A stretch of 64,000 nt of DNA from Andreprevotia sp. IGB-42 (GTDB lineage Bacteria; Pseudomonadota; Gammaproteobacteria; Burkholderiales; Chitinibacteraceae). Of the stretch, positions 48,116-56,785 are shown one piece after another. The translations under genes and the position numbers were made by a program. Positions within the stretch are counted from its first letter, which is position 1; each line of letters opens with the position of its first letter. The stretch spans positions 186,001-250,000 of the forward strand of contig NZ_WXTX01000006.1 of NCBI RefSeq assembly GCF_009848685.1, written 5' to 3'. A model generated the notes under the pieces. It was not told the DNA's origin and made no database searches. It worked only from the letters and a program-made list of their open reading frames with translations.

Positions 48116-50935
48116 ATGCATATGCCGCCACTCGCCAGCTATCGACTGCAATTGCACCACGGCTTCACCTTTGACGATGCGCTCGCCAACCTCGACTATT
48201 TTTCCGGATTGGGTATCAGCCATCTGTACGCATCACCGATCACCACCGCACAAGCCGGCTCGCTGCACGGTTATGACATGGCCGACCCCACGCAGGTCAG
48301 CGCCGAACTGGGTGGCGAAGAAGGGCTGCGGCGGCTGGTAGCCGCCCTGCGCCGCCGGCATATGGGGTTGATTGCCGATATCGTTCCCAACCACATGGGC
48401 GTGGGTGGGCCCGGTAACCCATGGTGGCAGGATGTACTCGCCCATGGCGAGGCCAGCGAATACGCCACCTATTTCGACATCGACTGGCAAACCACGGTGC
48501 CGGGCTTGCGTGGCAAGATCATGCTGCCCGCGCTGGGGCAGGAATACGGCGGTGCGCTCGCCGCCGGCGAGCTGAAGCTGGCAGTCGATGCTGCCGCCGG
48601 GCAGTTTTTCATCAGCTATTTCGATCAACGCTTCCCGCTCAACCTGTTCGGCCACGGCGCCGTGCTGCGTGCGGCCAGGTCGCCGGAGGCGGAAGCATTG
48701 TTGCCACTGGTGGAAGAGGCGCAAGCGCCCGGCCACGGCACGCAACGTACGGCGGCGCTGGGGCAGTTGCATGCGCAAACAGCAGCCTTGCTGGCCACGG
48801 CGGCCGGGCAACGCATGCATGCAGCCATCAATCACGCGTTCGACGTTGGTGAAGCAGCCGGTCGCACCATGCTGCACGCGCTGCTGGAACATCAGCATTA
48901 TCGGCTGTCGCAATGGACCGCCGCAAACGACGAGGTGAACTGGCGGCGTTTCTTCGATGTCAGCACGCTGGCCGGGCTGCGCATCGAACAGCCGCAGGTC
49001 TTCGATTCAGTTCATGCGCTGCCATTCAGACTGTTTGCCGAAGGGCTGATCGATGGTATCCGTATCGACCATATCGATGGCCTGGCTGACCCGGGCGCCT
49101 ATTGCCGGCAACTGCGCGAGCGCTTGACCGCGTTACTGCCTGCCCGGCCGCCAGAAGCCGCACTGGAGCGGCCATGGATCGTGGTTGAAAAGATCCTCGG
49201 TACCGATGAAGTGCTGCGGGACGATTGGCAAACGGATGGCACCACCGGTTATGACTTCATGAACGAAGTCAGCGCAGTGTTGCACCGTGACAAAGGCCAA
49301 CTGGTGTTGCATGACGCTTGGCAGAACTGGGCCGGGGAAGCCTTGGCCGATTATGCCAGCGTGGCACTCGCTGCCCGGCGCAAGGTGCTGACCGAGCATT
49401 TTTCCAGCGAGCTCGATACCAGTTGCCATGCCTTTCTCGCGCTGGCCCGGCGCGATCTGGATGCACGCAGTATCACGTTTCACGCCATCCGCAGGGCATT
49501 GATCGAGCTGGTGGTGCATTTTCCGGTTTACCGCGTGTACGACGGGCAAAACGCGGCGGACCGCAGGCATTTCGCTACCGCTTTCGATGCCGCCAACGAC
49601 GCACTGCGCCGGGTCGATCGGCCGGTGCTCGCGGCGATCCGCGATTGGCTGGGGTTTGGCGCTGCAACGCAACCAGAGCCACATGCGGCAGAAGATGCGG
49701 CGCTGCTGCTGGCACGGCGGCGTTTTCTGCAGCTGACGTCGCCCGTGGCAGCCAAATCGGTCGAAGACACCGCGTTCTATCGCTACGGGGTGCTGATCTC
49801 GCGCAACGAAGTCGGTGCCGATCCCGGTGTCTTCGCGCTGTCGGTCGAAGCGTTCCATCATCTGGTCCAGCAACGGCAACATCACTACCCGCATGCAATG
49901 CTTGCCACCGCCACGCACGATCACAAGCGTGGTGAGGACGTGCGCATGCGCCTGGCGGTGCTGAGCGAAATTCCGCAACGCTGGATCGAACTCGTCGAGC
50001 GCTGGCATCGTCTCAATCACGAAATCTGCATCCGTGCTGGCGCGCAAGCGCCGGGGCGGGATTACGAAGCCATGCTGTACCAGACACTGGTCGGCGCATG
50101 GCCATTGACGCTTAACCCCGCCGATGCGGTCGGGCTCGCGGACTTCCGTTCCCGCATCGTTGCACGACAGTTGAAAGCGCAGCGGGAAGCCAAGCTTCGC
50201 ACTGACTGGCTGGTTCCGGACCTTGTCTACGAGGCTGCCTGCCAGCACTTCATCGAAAACCTGCTGCAGCCGGGCGGCCCCTTCGTACAGGAGCTGGCGC
50301 AGTTTGTGGGCAAGATCGGTGCGGCTGGAGCCAGTAATTCGCTCACGCAAACGGTACTGAAACTCACGGTGCCAGGCATGCCCGACTTCTATCAGGGCAC
50401 CGAGTTCTGGGATGGCTCGCTGGTGGACCCGGATAACCGGCGTGCAGTCGACTTTCCCGAGCGCCTTGATGCACTTGAGCACATGATTCTGGGGTCCGAC
50501 GATGCCCCGGTGCTGGCGCTGCTCGATAGTTGGCGTGACGGGCGCATCAAGCAGGCGATCATCCAGCGCCTGCTGCAATTGCGCGGCACGATACCCGCGT
50601 TGTTCCTTGATGGCGGTTACCAGCCGCTGGAACTGCATGGTGAATGTGCCGGCCACGCCATTGCCTTCCTGCGTCAGCGTGACCTGGATACCTTGCTGGT
50701 GGTGGTGCCGCGGTGGCCGCTGGCGCTGGGTGATGGCCCGCATCTGGAGGTGGCTGCACCACGCTGGCGCAATACATCACTGTTGCTGCCTCATGCGTTG
50801 CCGGACGCTACCTGGCAAAACGTGCTGACCGGAAAGACGCTGCAGGTGGAAGAAGACAAATGTGCACTGGCAGACCTTGCCAGCCCCTTGCCTTGGGGCA
50901 TCTGGCATCTGGATCATCGCAATGCCACCAACTGA
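48116..50935 (+). CDS. treY: Malto-oligosyltrehalose synthase TreY
   Basis: A 939-residue GH13 enzyme that starts SYRLQLHHGFTFDDA. Diagnostic motifs are DIVPNHMG, the nucleophile in GIRIDHIDGLADP, Glu in WIVVEKILG, and ATHDHKRGEDVRMRLAVLSE. Near the end PGMPDFYQGTEFWDGSLVDP is typical of TreY. It converts the reducing end of maltodextrins into an alpha,alpha-1,1-linked trehalose unit. ATG 48116 has CGGAG five bases upstream. ATG 48101, which overlaps the treZ stop, would add five residues. The row treS-treZ-treY is one operon. Confidence 0.95.
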   Translation: MHMPPLASYRLQLHHGFTFDDALANLDYFSGLGISHLYASPITTAQAGSLHGYDMADPTQVSAELGGEEGLRRLVAALRRRHMGLIADIVPNHMGVGGPGNPWWQDVLAHGEASEYATYFDIDWQTTVPGLRGKIMLPALGQEYGGALAAGELKLAVDAAAGQFFISYFDQRFPLNLFGHGAVLRAARSPEAEALLPLVEEAQAPGHGTQRTAALGQLHAQTAALLATAAGQRMHAAINHAFDVGEAAGRTMLHALLEHQHYRLSQWTAANDEVNWRRFFDVSTLAGLRIEQPQVFDSVHALPFRLFAEGLIDGIRIDHIDGLADPGAYCRQLRERLTALLPARPPEAALERPWIVVEKILGTDEVLRDDWQTDGTTGYDFMNEVSAVLHRDKGQLVLHDAWQNWAGEALADYASVALAARRKVLTEHFSSELDTSCHAFLALARRDLDARSITFHAIRRALIELVVHFPVYRVYDGQNAADRRHFATAFDAANDALRRVDRPVLAAIRDWLGFGAATQPEPHAAEDAALLLARRRFLQLTSPVAAKSVEDTAFYRYGVLISRNEVGADPGVFALSVEAFHHLVQQRQHHYPHAMLATATHDHKRGEDVRMRLAVLSEIPQRWIELVERWHRLNHEICIRAGAQAPGRDYEAMLYQTLVGAWPLTLNPADAVGLADFRSRIVARQLKAQREAKLRTDWLVPDLVYEAACQHFIENLLQPGGPFVQELAQFVGKIGAAGASNSLTQTVLKLTVPGMPDFYQGTEFWDGSLVDPDNRRAVDFPERLDALEHMILGSDDAPVLALLDSWRDGRIKQAIIQRLLQLRGTIPALFLDGGYQPLELHGECAGHAIAFLRQRDLDTLLVVVPRWPLALGDGPHLEVAAPRWRNTSLLLPHALPDATWQNVLTGKTLQVEEDKCALADLASPLPWGIWHLDHRNATN

Positions 50936-51078
50936 AGCACCAGCTTAAGCATCAGCCATTGCCTACTTGGCAAACCCGTGCAGGCCGACAATCGAATGCG
51001 GCCCGCTGCCACATCCGGAAGCGGGCAGGGCAGGTAGATTGGTTCCATGTTCATCGCAATGCCGACGAGGAAAAAATC

Positions 51079-51156
51079 ATGGGTAAATATCTGCTGGCCT
51101 GGCTGCTTGGGGTTCCTGCGTCGATCCTGGTGCTGGTTTACATCTTCTTTCATTGA
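51079..51156 (+). CDS. 25-residue single-pass membrane peptide
   Basis: The ATG, preceded by GAGG at eight bases, opens a 25-codon frame for a peptide MGKYLLAWLLGVPASILVL ending in VYIFFH. It is almost wholly hydrophobic and fits one membrane helix. A strong rho-independent terminator stands 20 bases after the stop, which supports it being a real, separately transcribed gene. It could also be co-transcribed with the treSZY operon 143 bases upstream. The function is unknown. Peptides of this kind are common in stress-regulated regions. Confidence 0.7.
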   Translation: MGKYLLAWLLGVPASILVLVYIFFH

Positions 51157-51175
51157 AACAACGGTTTCAGGCAAC

Positions 51176-51210
51176 GCCCGCTGTCCGCCCCCAGCGGGCT
51201 TTTTCTTTTT
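51176..51210 (+). terminator. Rho-independent terminator after the trehalose operon and 25-aa gene
   Basis: An eight-base stem GCCCGCTG / CAGCGGGC with an eight-base loop is followed by TTTTTCTTTTT. Confidence 0.9.
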
Positions 51211-51365
51211 ATGCGGCGGTGGCGGCGCGTAGGTCTGGGCCGACATTTCGCGCGATGGTCTCCCTACAGCAGGATCGGTTGTTGGCGACATGTCCGGTTC
51301 CAGTCATTTTCATATCCTGTTACTGAAGCGGCGTGAAAGCCGGTTAAATCCTCTGGAGAACAGTA

Positions 51366-51563
51366 ATGAATTCGAACAATACCCTGAATCATCTGGACCT
51401 GGACCGCCTGTGGAACGACGACGACATGGGCGGACGCCAGCGGATCCAACGCCGTGTCAGCAACCGGTACGAGCGCGACAGCGCACCGGACACCAGTAAC
51501 CGCCGCCGCCGCGATGCCGTAGCGCGCCGTAGCGACAAGCACGGTTTGCAGCGCGCCAGCTGA
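51366..51563 (+). CDS. Small basic hypothetical protein, 65 residues
   Basis: The ATG has GGAG seven bases upstream. The protein is hydrophilic, with an acidic part (LDLDRLWNDDDMGG) and then an Arg-rich tail (RQRIQRRVSNRYERD, SNRRRRDAVARRSDK). No domain is recognised. The Arg-rich half could bind nucleic acid, but that is only a guess from charge. It stands alone between the terminator and the BON lipoprotein gene. The ribosome binding site and natural composition make it likely to be real. Confidence 0.6.
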   Translation: MNSNNTLNHLDLDRLWNDDDMGGRQRIQRRVSNRYERDSAPDTSNRRRRDAVARRSDKHGLQRAS

Positions 51564-51698
51564 TCCGTGCAACAGATAGCGCCTGCGTGCCGGTATTGCG
51601 CGTTTCACACGCATGCCGCGGTGGTTGATGCAGTCGAACCTGTTGCCTGATGAAATCGTTTGAGCCTGACCCATTTCACCACTGCAAGGAGAAACACC

Positions 51699-52169
51699 AT
51701 GAACCATTTGCGCAAAGTTTCGGTACTGGCACTGATTGCCGCTGGCGCCCTGTCTCTGGCCGCTTGCGATCGCAAGGATGAAACAACGGCCCCGAGCACG
51801 GAAAGCGCCACCTTGACCGCGGTGCCGGATGTCACTCCGGAACCGACTCCGAGCACCTCCAGCACGCTGGACAATGCCAAGGCTGATGCCAGCGCTGCCG
51901 CGGCAGATATCAAGGACAGCGTGAAGGAAAAAAGCGCAGAGGCAGGTGCCAAGCTTGATGATGCCGGCATCACCACCAAGGTGAAGGCCGCGCTGGCAAA
52001 GAATGCCGGTCTGTCCACGCTCAAGCTCAATGTCACCACCAATGGCGGCGTCGTGACGCTGGAAGGCAATGTCGACAGCGAGGCCAAACAGCAGGAAGTG
52101 GTCAATACCGTCACCGCGCTCGAAGGCGTGACTTCGGTCAACAACCAGCTGGTGGTGAAACCCAAATAA
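51699..52169 (+). CDS. BON-domain periplasmic lipoprotein
   Basis: A 156-residue protein with a lipoprotein signal (lipobox SLAAC, Cys23). A Thr/Pro/Ala-rich linker and a short helical region (about residues 60-95) follow, and a C-terminal BON domain carries ITTKVKAALAKN, LKLNVTTNGGVVTLEGNVDS and ALEGVTSVNNQLVV. It resembles OsmY-like stress proteins, which bind phospholipid surfaces and are often induced by osmotic stress. AAGGAG precedes the ATG at 51699. An ATG at 51660 would only add a non-signal extension. It is followed by a 32-residue gene in the same direction. Confidence 0.9.
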   Translation: MNHLRKVSVLALIAAGALSLAACDRKDETTAPSTESATLTAVPDVTPEPTPSTSSTLDNAKADASAAAADIKDSVKEKSAEAGAKLDDAGITTKVKAALAKNAGLSTLKLNVTTNGGVVTLEGNVDSEAKQQEVVNTVTALEGVTSVNNQLVVKPK

Positions 52170-52202
52170 GCGCATCAAGCCGCTGCAAACGGAGACATCA
52201 AT

Positions 52203-52301
52203 ATGTTCAAACGTGTGCTGTATACCTTTCTGGTTGGTGTTGCGCTGGGCAAAATCTCCCGCGCCCTGGCCAATCGCGCAGCAAGTCGTTCTACGCAATA
52301 G
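52203..52301 (+). CDS. 32-residue small protein after the BON gene
   Basis: GGAG precedes the ATG at about eight bases. The peptide begins MFKRVLYTFLVGVALGKISR and ends in a basic, Ser/Arg-rich tail. It has a short hydrophobic helix and probably attaches to the membrane. It lies 33 bases after the BON stop and is probably co-transcribed with it. A strong palindrome follows 22 bases later. The function is unknown. Confidence 0.6.
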   Translation: MFKRVLYTFLVGVALGKISRALANRAASRSTQ

Positions 52302-52323
52302 GAACGCATTGCCCTTGAAACAG

Positions 52324-52343
52324 ACGCCTGCAGCTGCAGGCGT
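52324..52343 (+). terminator. Perfect palindrome, probable transcription stop
   Basis: A 20-base perfect inverted repeat (ACGCCTGCAG and its complement) is followed by TTCTTCATT, a weak T-rich tail. It lies after the BON/32-aa unit and could end that transcript, or it could be an operator. Confidence 0.5.
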
Positions 52344-52495
52344 TCTTCATTGGTCGATCGCCTACTTTGCCAGACCATTCCTACGGCGTTTTGGGCTGTG
52401 GCTGGCGCAGCAGCCTTGACTGTCTGACAGCGGGGCTGGAAGGGAAAAGTGATAGTGGAGTCATCGCTCAACCATCCACTCATGCGGGGTAAGTC

Positions 52496-54661
52496 ATGTC
52501 AATTGCGTCAACCATACAGGAAGGCTCGCCGGTACCACACGGTGCAAGCTGGGACGGTAATGGCGTCAATTTTGCGTTGTTTTCGGCACACGCTACCAAG
52601 GTGGAGCTATGCATTTTTGATGATGCGGGTGAAAAAGAACTGGAACGCATTGTCCTGCCCGAATACACCGATGAAATCTGGCACGGCTACCTGCCCAATC
52701 TGCACCCGGGCACCGTTTACGGTTACCGTGTGCATGGCCCGTACGAGCCGGAGAACGGCCATCGTTTCAATCCCAACAAACTGCTGCTTGATCCATACGC
52801 CAAGCGCCACATCGGGCAACTGAAGTGGGGCGAAGAGGTGTTCGGCTATACCATCGGGCACCCTGATGGGGATCTGAGCTTCGATGAGCGCGACAGCGCA
52901 CCGTTCGTGCCCAAATGCGTGGTGGTGGATAGCACTTTCAACTGGGAGCAGGGCAACGGCTTTCGCGTGCCATGGGATAAAACGGTGATCTACGAGTTGC
53001 ACGTGCGTGGCTATACCAAGCTGCATCCGGATGTAAGCGAAAACCGCCGCGGTACCTTTGCCGGCCTGGCTGAGCGCGAGGTGATCGACTACATCAAGAG
53101 CCTCGGGGTGACCACCGTCGAACTGATGCCGATCCACTCGTTCGTCAACGACAGCCATCTGCTGGACAACGGCCTGACCAATTACTGGGGTTACAACACC
53201 ATCGGTTTCTTCGCCGCAGATCCGCGTTACTTCGCCACCGATTCCATTTCGGAATTCAAAGGCATGGTAGACCGTCTGCACCGTGCCGGCTTGGAGGTGG
53301 TGATGGACGTGGTCTACAACCACACCGCCGAAGGCAACGAACTGGGGCCCACGCTGTCCTTCAAGGGCATCGACAATGCTTCCTACTACCGCATGGCGCC
53401 GGATCCGCGTTACTACATCAACGATACCGGCACCGGCAATACGCTGAACTTGTCGCATCCGCGCGTGCTGCAGCTGGTGACGGATAGCCTGCGTTACTGG
53501 GTGACTGAAATGCGCGTGGATGGCTTCCGCTTCGATCTGGCCACCATCCTGGCCCGAGAAGATCACGGCTTTGATGAAGGCGGTGGTTTCCTTGATAGCT
53601 GCCGTCAGGATCCAATCCTGGCCAACAGCAAGCTGATTGCCGAGCCATGGGATTGCGGCCCGGGTGGCTATCAGGTGGGTGGTTTCCCACCAGGCTGGGC
53701 TGAATGGAATGACCGTTACCGCGATACCGTGCGGGCATTCTGGAAGGGTGATGAAGGCATCGTGGGTGAACTGGCCACGCGGCTAACTGCTTCGGCTGAT
53801 CACTTCAACCATCGCGGTCGCCGGCCGTGGGCCAGTGTCAATTTCATCACCGCGCATGATGGCTACACCCTCAATGATCTGGTTTCCTACAACGACAAGC
53901 ACAACGACGCCAATGGCGAGAACAACAACGATGGCAGCTCCAACAACGGTTCGTGGAACTGCGGCGCCGAAGGCGATACCGATGACGCGGAAATCCTGGC
54001 ACTACGCGAACAGCAAAAGCGCAACTTCCTCGCCACACTGATGCTGTCGCAAGGCACCCCTATGTTGCTGGCCGGGGACGAATTCGGCAATTCCCAGCAG
54101 GGCAACAACAATGCTTATTGCCAGGATAACGAACTGAGCTGGCTGAACTGGGATGACATCGATCAGGCCGACGAAGCGCTGACCGCCTTCGTGCGCAAGC
54201 TCACGCTGTTGCGCCAATCCTTTCCTATCCTGCGCCGTAGCCGGTTCCTGACCGGCGAGTGGAACGAGGCACTGGAAGTGCGCGACTTGTCCTGGCTGGC
54301 GCCGGATGTCCAGGAGCTGACAGCCGATCATTGGGGTGACGGCAATATGCGCTGCTTCGGCATGTTGATGGATGGCCGCGCGCAGGCCACTGCCATTACC
54401 CGTCACGCCGGCGACAACACCCTGCTGATGATCCTGAACGCCCACTATGAAACAGTGGTGTTCACATTGCCTGAAGTCAACGGCGGTACGCATTGGAGCC
54501 GGCTGATCGATACCGCAGACCCGGCACCGGACGGGCTGCCGCAATACGCCAGTGGCGACAATGTGGATATCGCCGGCCGCTCGCTGGTGCTGCTGCGCAT
54601 GCGCACCACCGGCACCACCGAGCAGCTTGCTGCGCGGGTGGAGGCGGCGCTGGTGAGCTAA
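52496..54661 (+). CDS. glgX: Glycogen debranching enzyme GlgX/TreX
   Basis: A 721-residue isoamylase-type GH13 enzyme. It has the N-terminal CBM48 domain (HGASWDGNGVNFALFSAHA) and the barrel motifs LMPIHSFV, VVYNHTAEGNE, the nucleophile in VDGFRFDLATIL, Glu in LIAEPWDCGPGGYQ and Asp in ITAHDGYTLNDLVSY. It cuts alpha-1,6 branches and so feeds linear dextrins to TreY. The length matches GlgX/TreX. A promoter of its own should lie in the 150 bases upstream, and a clear terminator follows. No other glycogen genes are nearby, so its placement with treSZY favours the trehalose role. Confidence 0.94.
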   Translation: MSIASTIQEGSPVPHGASWDGNGVNFALFSAHATKVELCIFDDAGEKELERIVLPEYTDEIWHGYLPNLHPGTVYGYRVHGPYEPENGHRFNPNKLLLDPYAKRHIGQLKWGEEVFGYTIGHPDGDLSFDERDSAPFVPKCVVVDSTFNWEQGNGFRVPWDKTVIYELHVRGYTKLHPDVSENRRGTFAGLAEREVIDYIKSLGVTTVELMPIHSFVNDSHLLDNGLTNYWGYNTIGFFAADPRYFATDSISEFKGMVDRLHRAGLEVVMDVVYNHTAEGNELGPTLSFKGIDNASYYRMAPDPRYYINDTGTGNTLNLSHPRVLQLVTDSLRYWVTEMRVDGFRFDLATILAREDHGFDEGGGFLDSCRQDPILANSKLIAEPWDCGPGGYQVGGFPPGWAEWNDRYRDTVRAFWKGDEGIVGELATRLTASADHFNHRGRRPWASVNFITAHDGYTLNDLVSYNDKHNDANGENNNDGSSNNGSWNCGAEGDTDDAEILALREQQKRNFLATLMLSQGTPMLLAGDEFGNSQQGNNNAYCQDNELSWLNWDDIDQADEALTAFVRKLTLLRQSFPILRRSRFLTGEWNEALEVRDLSWLAPDVQELTADHWGDGNMRCFGMLMDGRAQATAITRHAGDNTLLMILNAHYETVVFTLPEVNGGTHWSRLIDTADPAPDGLPQYASGDNVDIAGRSLVLLRMRTTGTTEQLAARVEAALVS

Positions 54662-54679
54662 GCAACTTCGGCCCCAGTC

Positions 54680-54703
54680 AAAAAGGCCCTGCGGGGCCTT
54701 TTT
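54680..54703. terminator. Rho-independent terminator after glgX
   Basis: The stem AGGCCC / GGGCCT with a TGCG loop is extended by five A on the left and five T on the right. It lies 19 bases after the glgX stop and can act in both directions. Confidence 0.9.
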
Positions 54704-54886
54704 GCATTTGCAGTGCGAGCGATCTGCAGGAAAGAAAGTACTACCAGTTACAGTCCGTCTTGGCGGAAGGGAAATGGGTATTTGGTTGCAACCTGCAGCA
54801 GGGAGCCAGCAGCCAAAGGGATAATGCTGCGATGAACAGCGCATGAACCGCCGCCATGGAGGGCCAGGCGGGGGTAGTGGAGCGGT

Positions 54887-55531
54887 CTATTGGACCAAGC
54901 CGCTGCTGACCGCGTAGCGGATCAGATCGGCATTGGAATCCAGATGCAGTTTTTGCAGGATATTGCTGCGATAGCTGCTGATGGTCTTCACGCTCAGGCC
55001 CAGTGTTTCGGCAATGCTCTGCAGCGATTCGCCACGAGCCAGCTTGTAGAAGATCTGGAACTCGCGATTGGTGAGCGAGGAGGGTGTTTCACCATCGGCG
55101 CTGACCGCTTCTGCATTGATCAGGCTTTCCAGCAGTGATGGGCACAGGTAGTGGTTGCCCCTGGCCACGTTGCGTACGGCAGCCAGCAACTCGTCCGGTG
55201 CGGCGCCCTTGCTGATGAAGCCATTGGCGCCAGCACGCATGGCAATGGCGGCATACAGGGCCTCGGGGTAATGGCTATAGATCAGCACCGGCTGGCTCGG
55301 TTTCAACTGATGGATGGCATCGAGCGTATCCAGCCCGTTTTTTCCGGGCATGGCGATATCGAGCAGGATGACGTCATAATCGTTTTGCGATAGCAGATCC
55401 AGCACGCGATCGCCACTTTCCGCCTGACCGGCAACCAGCAGGTCAGCTTCGGCTTCAATCAGGTCGAACAGGCCTTGTAAAACGATGGGATGATCGTCTG
55501 CGATCAGTATGCGGAGCAGGGAATCGGTCAT
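54887..55531 (-). CDS. NarL/FixJ-type response regulator
   Basis: 214 residues from ATG 55531. The receiver has LIADDHPIVLQGL, the phospho-acceptor Asp in VILLDIAMPGKNG, VLIYSHY and the conserved Lys in GFISKGAAPDEL. The LuxR-type DNA-binding part reads LTNREFQIFYKLARGES, IAETLGLSVKTISSYR and NILQKLHLDSNADLI. It is clearly a paralogue of the regulator at 41590-42225. No histidine kinase is encoded in the window. The frame is open further upstream, but the family N-terminus begins at this ATG. Confidence 0.92.
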   Translation of the reverse strand: MTDSLLRILIADDHPIVLQGLFDLIEAEADLLVAGQAESGDRVLDLLSQNDYDVILLDIAMPGKNGLDTLDAIHQLKPSQPVLIYSHYPEALYAAIAMRAGANGFISKGAAPDELLAAVRNVARGNHYLCPSLLESLINAEAVSADGETPSSLTNREFQIFYKLARGESLQSIAETLGLSVKTISSYRSNILQKLHLDSNADLIRYAVSSGLVQ

Positions 55532-55635
55532 TGGTGCGTCCCGTAACGAGCTGATCATCCGCAAGCACACCTTGCGAGGGCAACTAGGGGTGACGTTGGT
55601 ACCGCCACCCCTGGCGCATCGCGGAATCTCAATGG

Positions 55636-55669
55636 AAAAAAAGCGGATTGAATGGATCAATCCGCTTTT
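55636..55669 (-). terminator. Rho-independent terminator of the DUF1328 gene
   Basis: A nine-base stem GCGGATTGA / TCAATCCGC with a five-base loop. On the minus strand it is followed by a run of seven T. It lies ten bases beyond the DUF1328 stop. Confidence 0.88.
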
Positions 55670-55678
55670 ACGGGTGCG

Positions 55679-55843
55679 TTACCAGCCTCGCAGGAAGCCC
55701 AGCACCAGGCTGGCCAGGAAGATGACCACAAACAGGAAGAAAAGAATACGGGCAATATCTGCCGCACCTGCTGCAATGCCTGTAAACCCAAACAGACCGG
55801 CTACGATGGCAACGATAAAAAAGACGACGGCGTAATAGAGCAT
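55679..55843 (-). CDS. DUF1328 small membrane protein
   Basis: A 54-residue protein beginning [20 protein letters not shown] and ending [13 protein letters not shown], with [16 protein letters not shown] in the middle. Two membrane helices are visible. This is the DUF1328/YtjA pattern. AAGGAG stands six bases before the ATG, and a strong terminator follows directly, so it is a single-gene unit. DUF1328 genes are widespread and often stress- or stationary-phase-induced. The molecular role is unknown. Confidence 0.92.
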   Translation of the reverse strand: MLYYAVVFFIVAIVAGLFGFTGIAAGAADIARILFFLFVVIFLASLVLGFLRGW

Positions 55844-55953
55844 TGTTTTCTCCTTGTGACTGATGTTATTGACGGTTTCCGGATAAAATTCCGTCTCCTG
55901 TTGAGTACTGCATCTTTACGGGTAAATGCACATGCCGGTTAGACAACGTCAAC

Positions 55954-56589
55954 CTATTTGGCAATCTGCATGCCAACCCTGCCCAGCCGGGATTGTGGCG
56001 GTAGTGGATAATGGCCATTTGCCGCACGCGGCAAATCTGCATCGGCCATTGCCATACGTGGCGCACGGGTTTCCATTTCCAGCAGCATCCGCAGCAATTG
56101 CACGCGTATCCCTTCAACCAGATCGCGTATCGCCTGCCTTGGCAATACTTTCCATGCTTGCCGGCATACCAGATCCACCGGCAGATTGGGCAACTGGTTC
56201 AGGCGCTTTACATGGTGCTCGGGCCAGTAATCGAACAACTCATCGCTGCGACGCCCCACCATCAATGGCAGGTAATCGGCGATTCCGTTGCGCAAATGAC
56301 TATGGCCGGTTTCATGCTGCAAATCAGCCGGCACAAATGGCGTAGGAACCAGCACACGCTCGACTTCAATGCGCTGGTTGGATAACTTCATGCACGAGTG
56401 CACGGCGACGACACGATAATCGGGCAGGCGAGCGGACAACGGATAACCGTTCAACTCCAATTCAATCCACGCGGCAGCCGGCTTCATTTGCAGCCGTACA
56501 GCCAGTGCGTGGCATCGGCGCAGGATGTCCTGCAGATTTGCACCTGGCTTCAAGGTTTCTTCGCGTAGAAGTTGGAATGTCTTCCTCAT
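55954..56589 (-). CDS. AbiTii-domain protein
   Basis: A 211-residue protein from ATG 56589, which has AGGAG seven bases upstream. The N-terminal part reads QLLREETLKPGANLQDILRR, then LAVRLQMKPAAAWIELELNG and YPLSARLPDYRVV. This fits the AbiTii domain, named after a lactococcal abortive-infection system. The C-terminal half (ADYLPLMVGRRSDEL onward, with several charged helices) completes the domain, and no effector domain is attached. No restriction, toxin-antitoxin or phage genes lie beside it. A defence role is therefore possible but not shown, and it could be a general cytoplasmic protein. Assignment is by eye. Confidence 0.68.
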   Translation of the reverse strand: MRKTFQLLREETLKPGANLQDILRRCHALAVRLQMKPAAAWIELELNGYPLSARLPDYRVVAVHSCMKLSNQRIEVERVLVPTPFVPADLQHETGHSHLRNGIADYLPLMVGRRSDELFDYWPEHHVKRLNQLPNLPVDLVCRQAWKVLPRQAIRDLVEGIRVQLLRMLLEMETRAPRMAMADADLPRAANGHYPLPPQSRLGRVGMQIAK

Positions 56590-56785
56590 TTTTGGCTCCT
56601 GGGTTTTAGCAGGCTTTGCGCCGGTATCGTTGCAAGCCATTACCAGCAATGTATCTGACAGCATGAAAAGGCAATGTAGGCTCCGCCACGGTGGCCGGGG
56701 AGGGTAACGGCGGTATTCGCTGTAGGCGCTTTCCGGCTCGACGCCACCCGCGCTCCGTGCGCGCTTTTCATGCGTGGGCAGCGCA

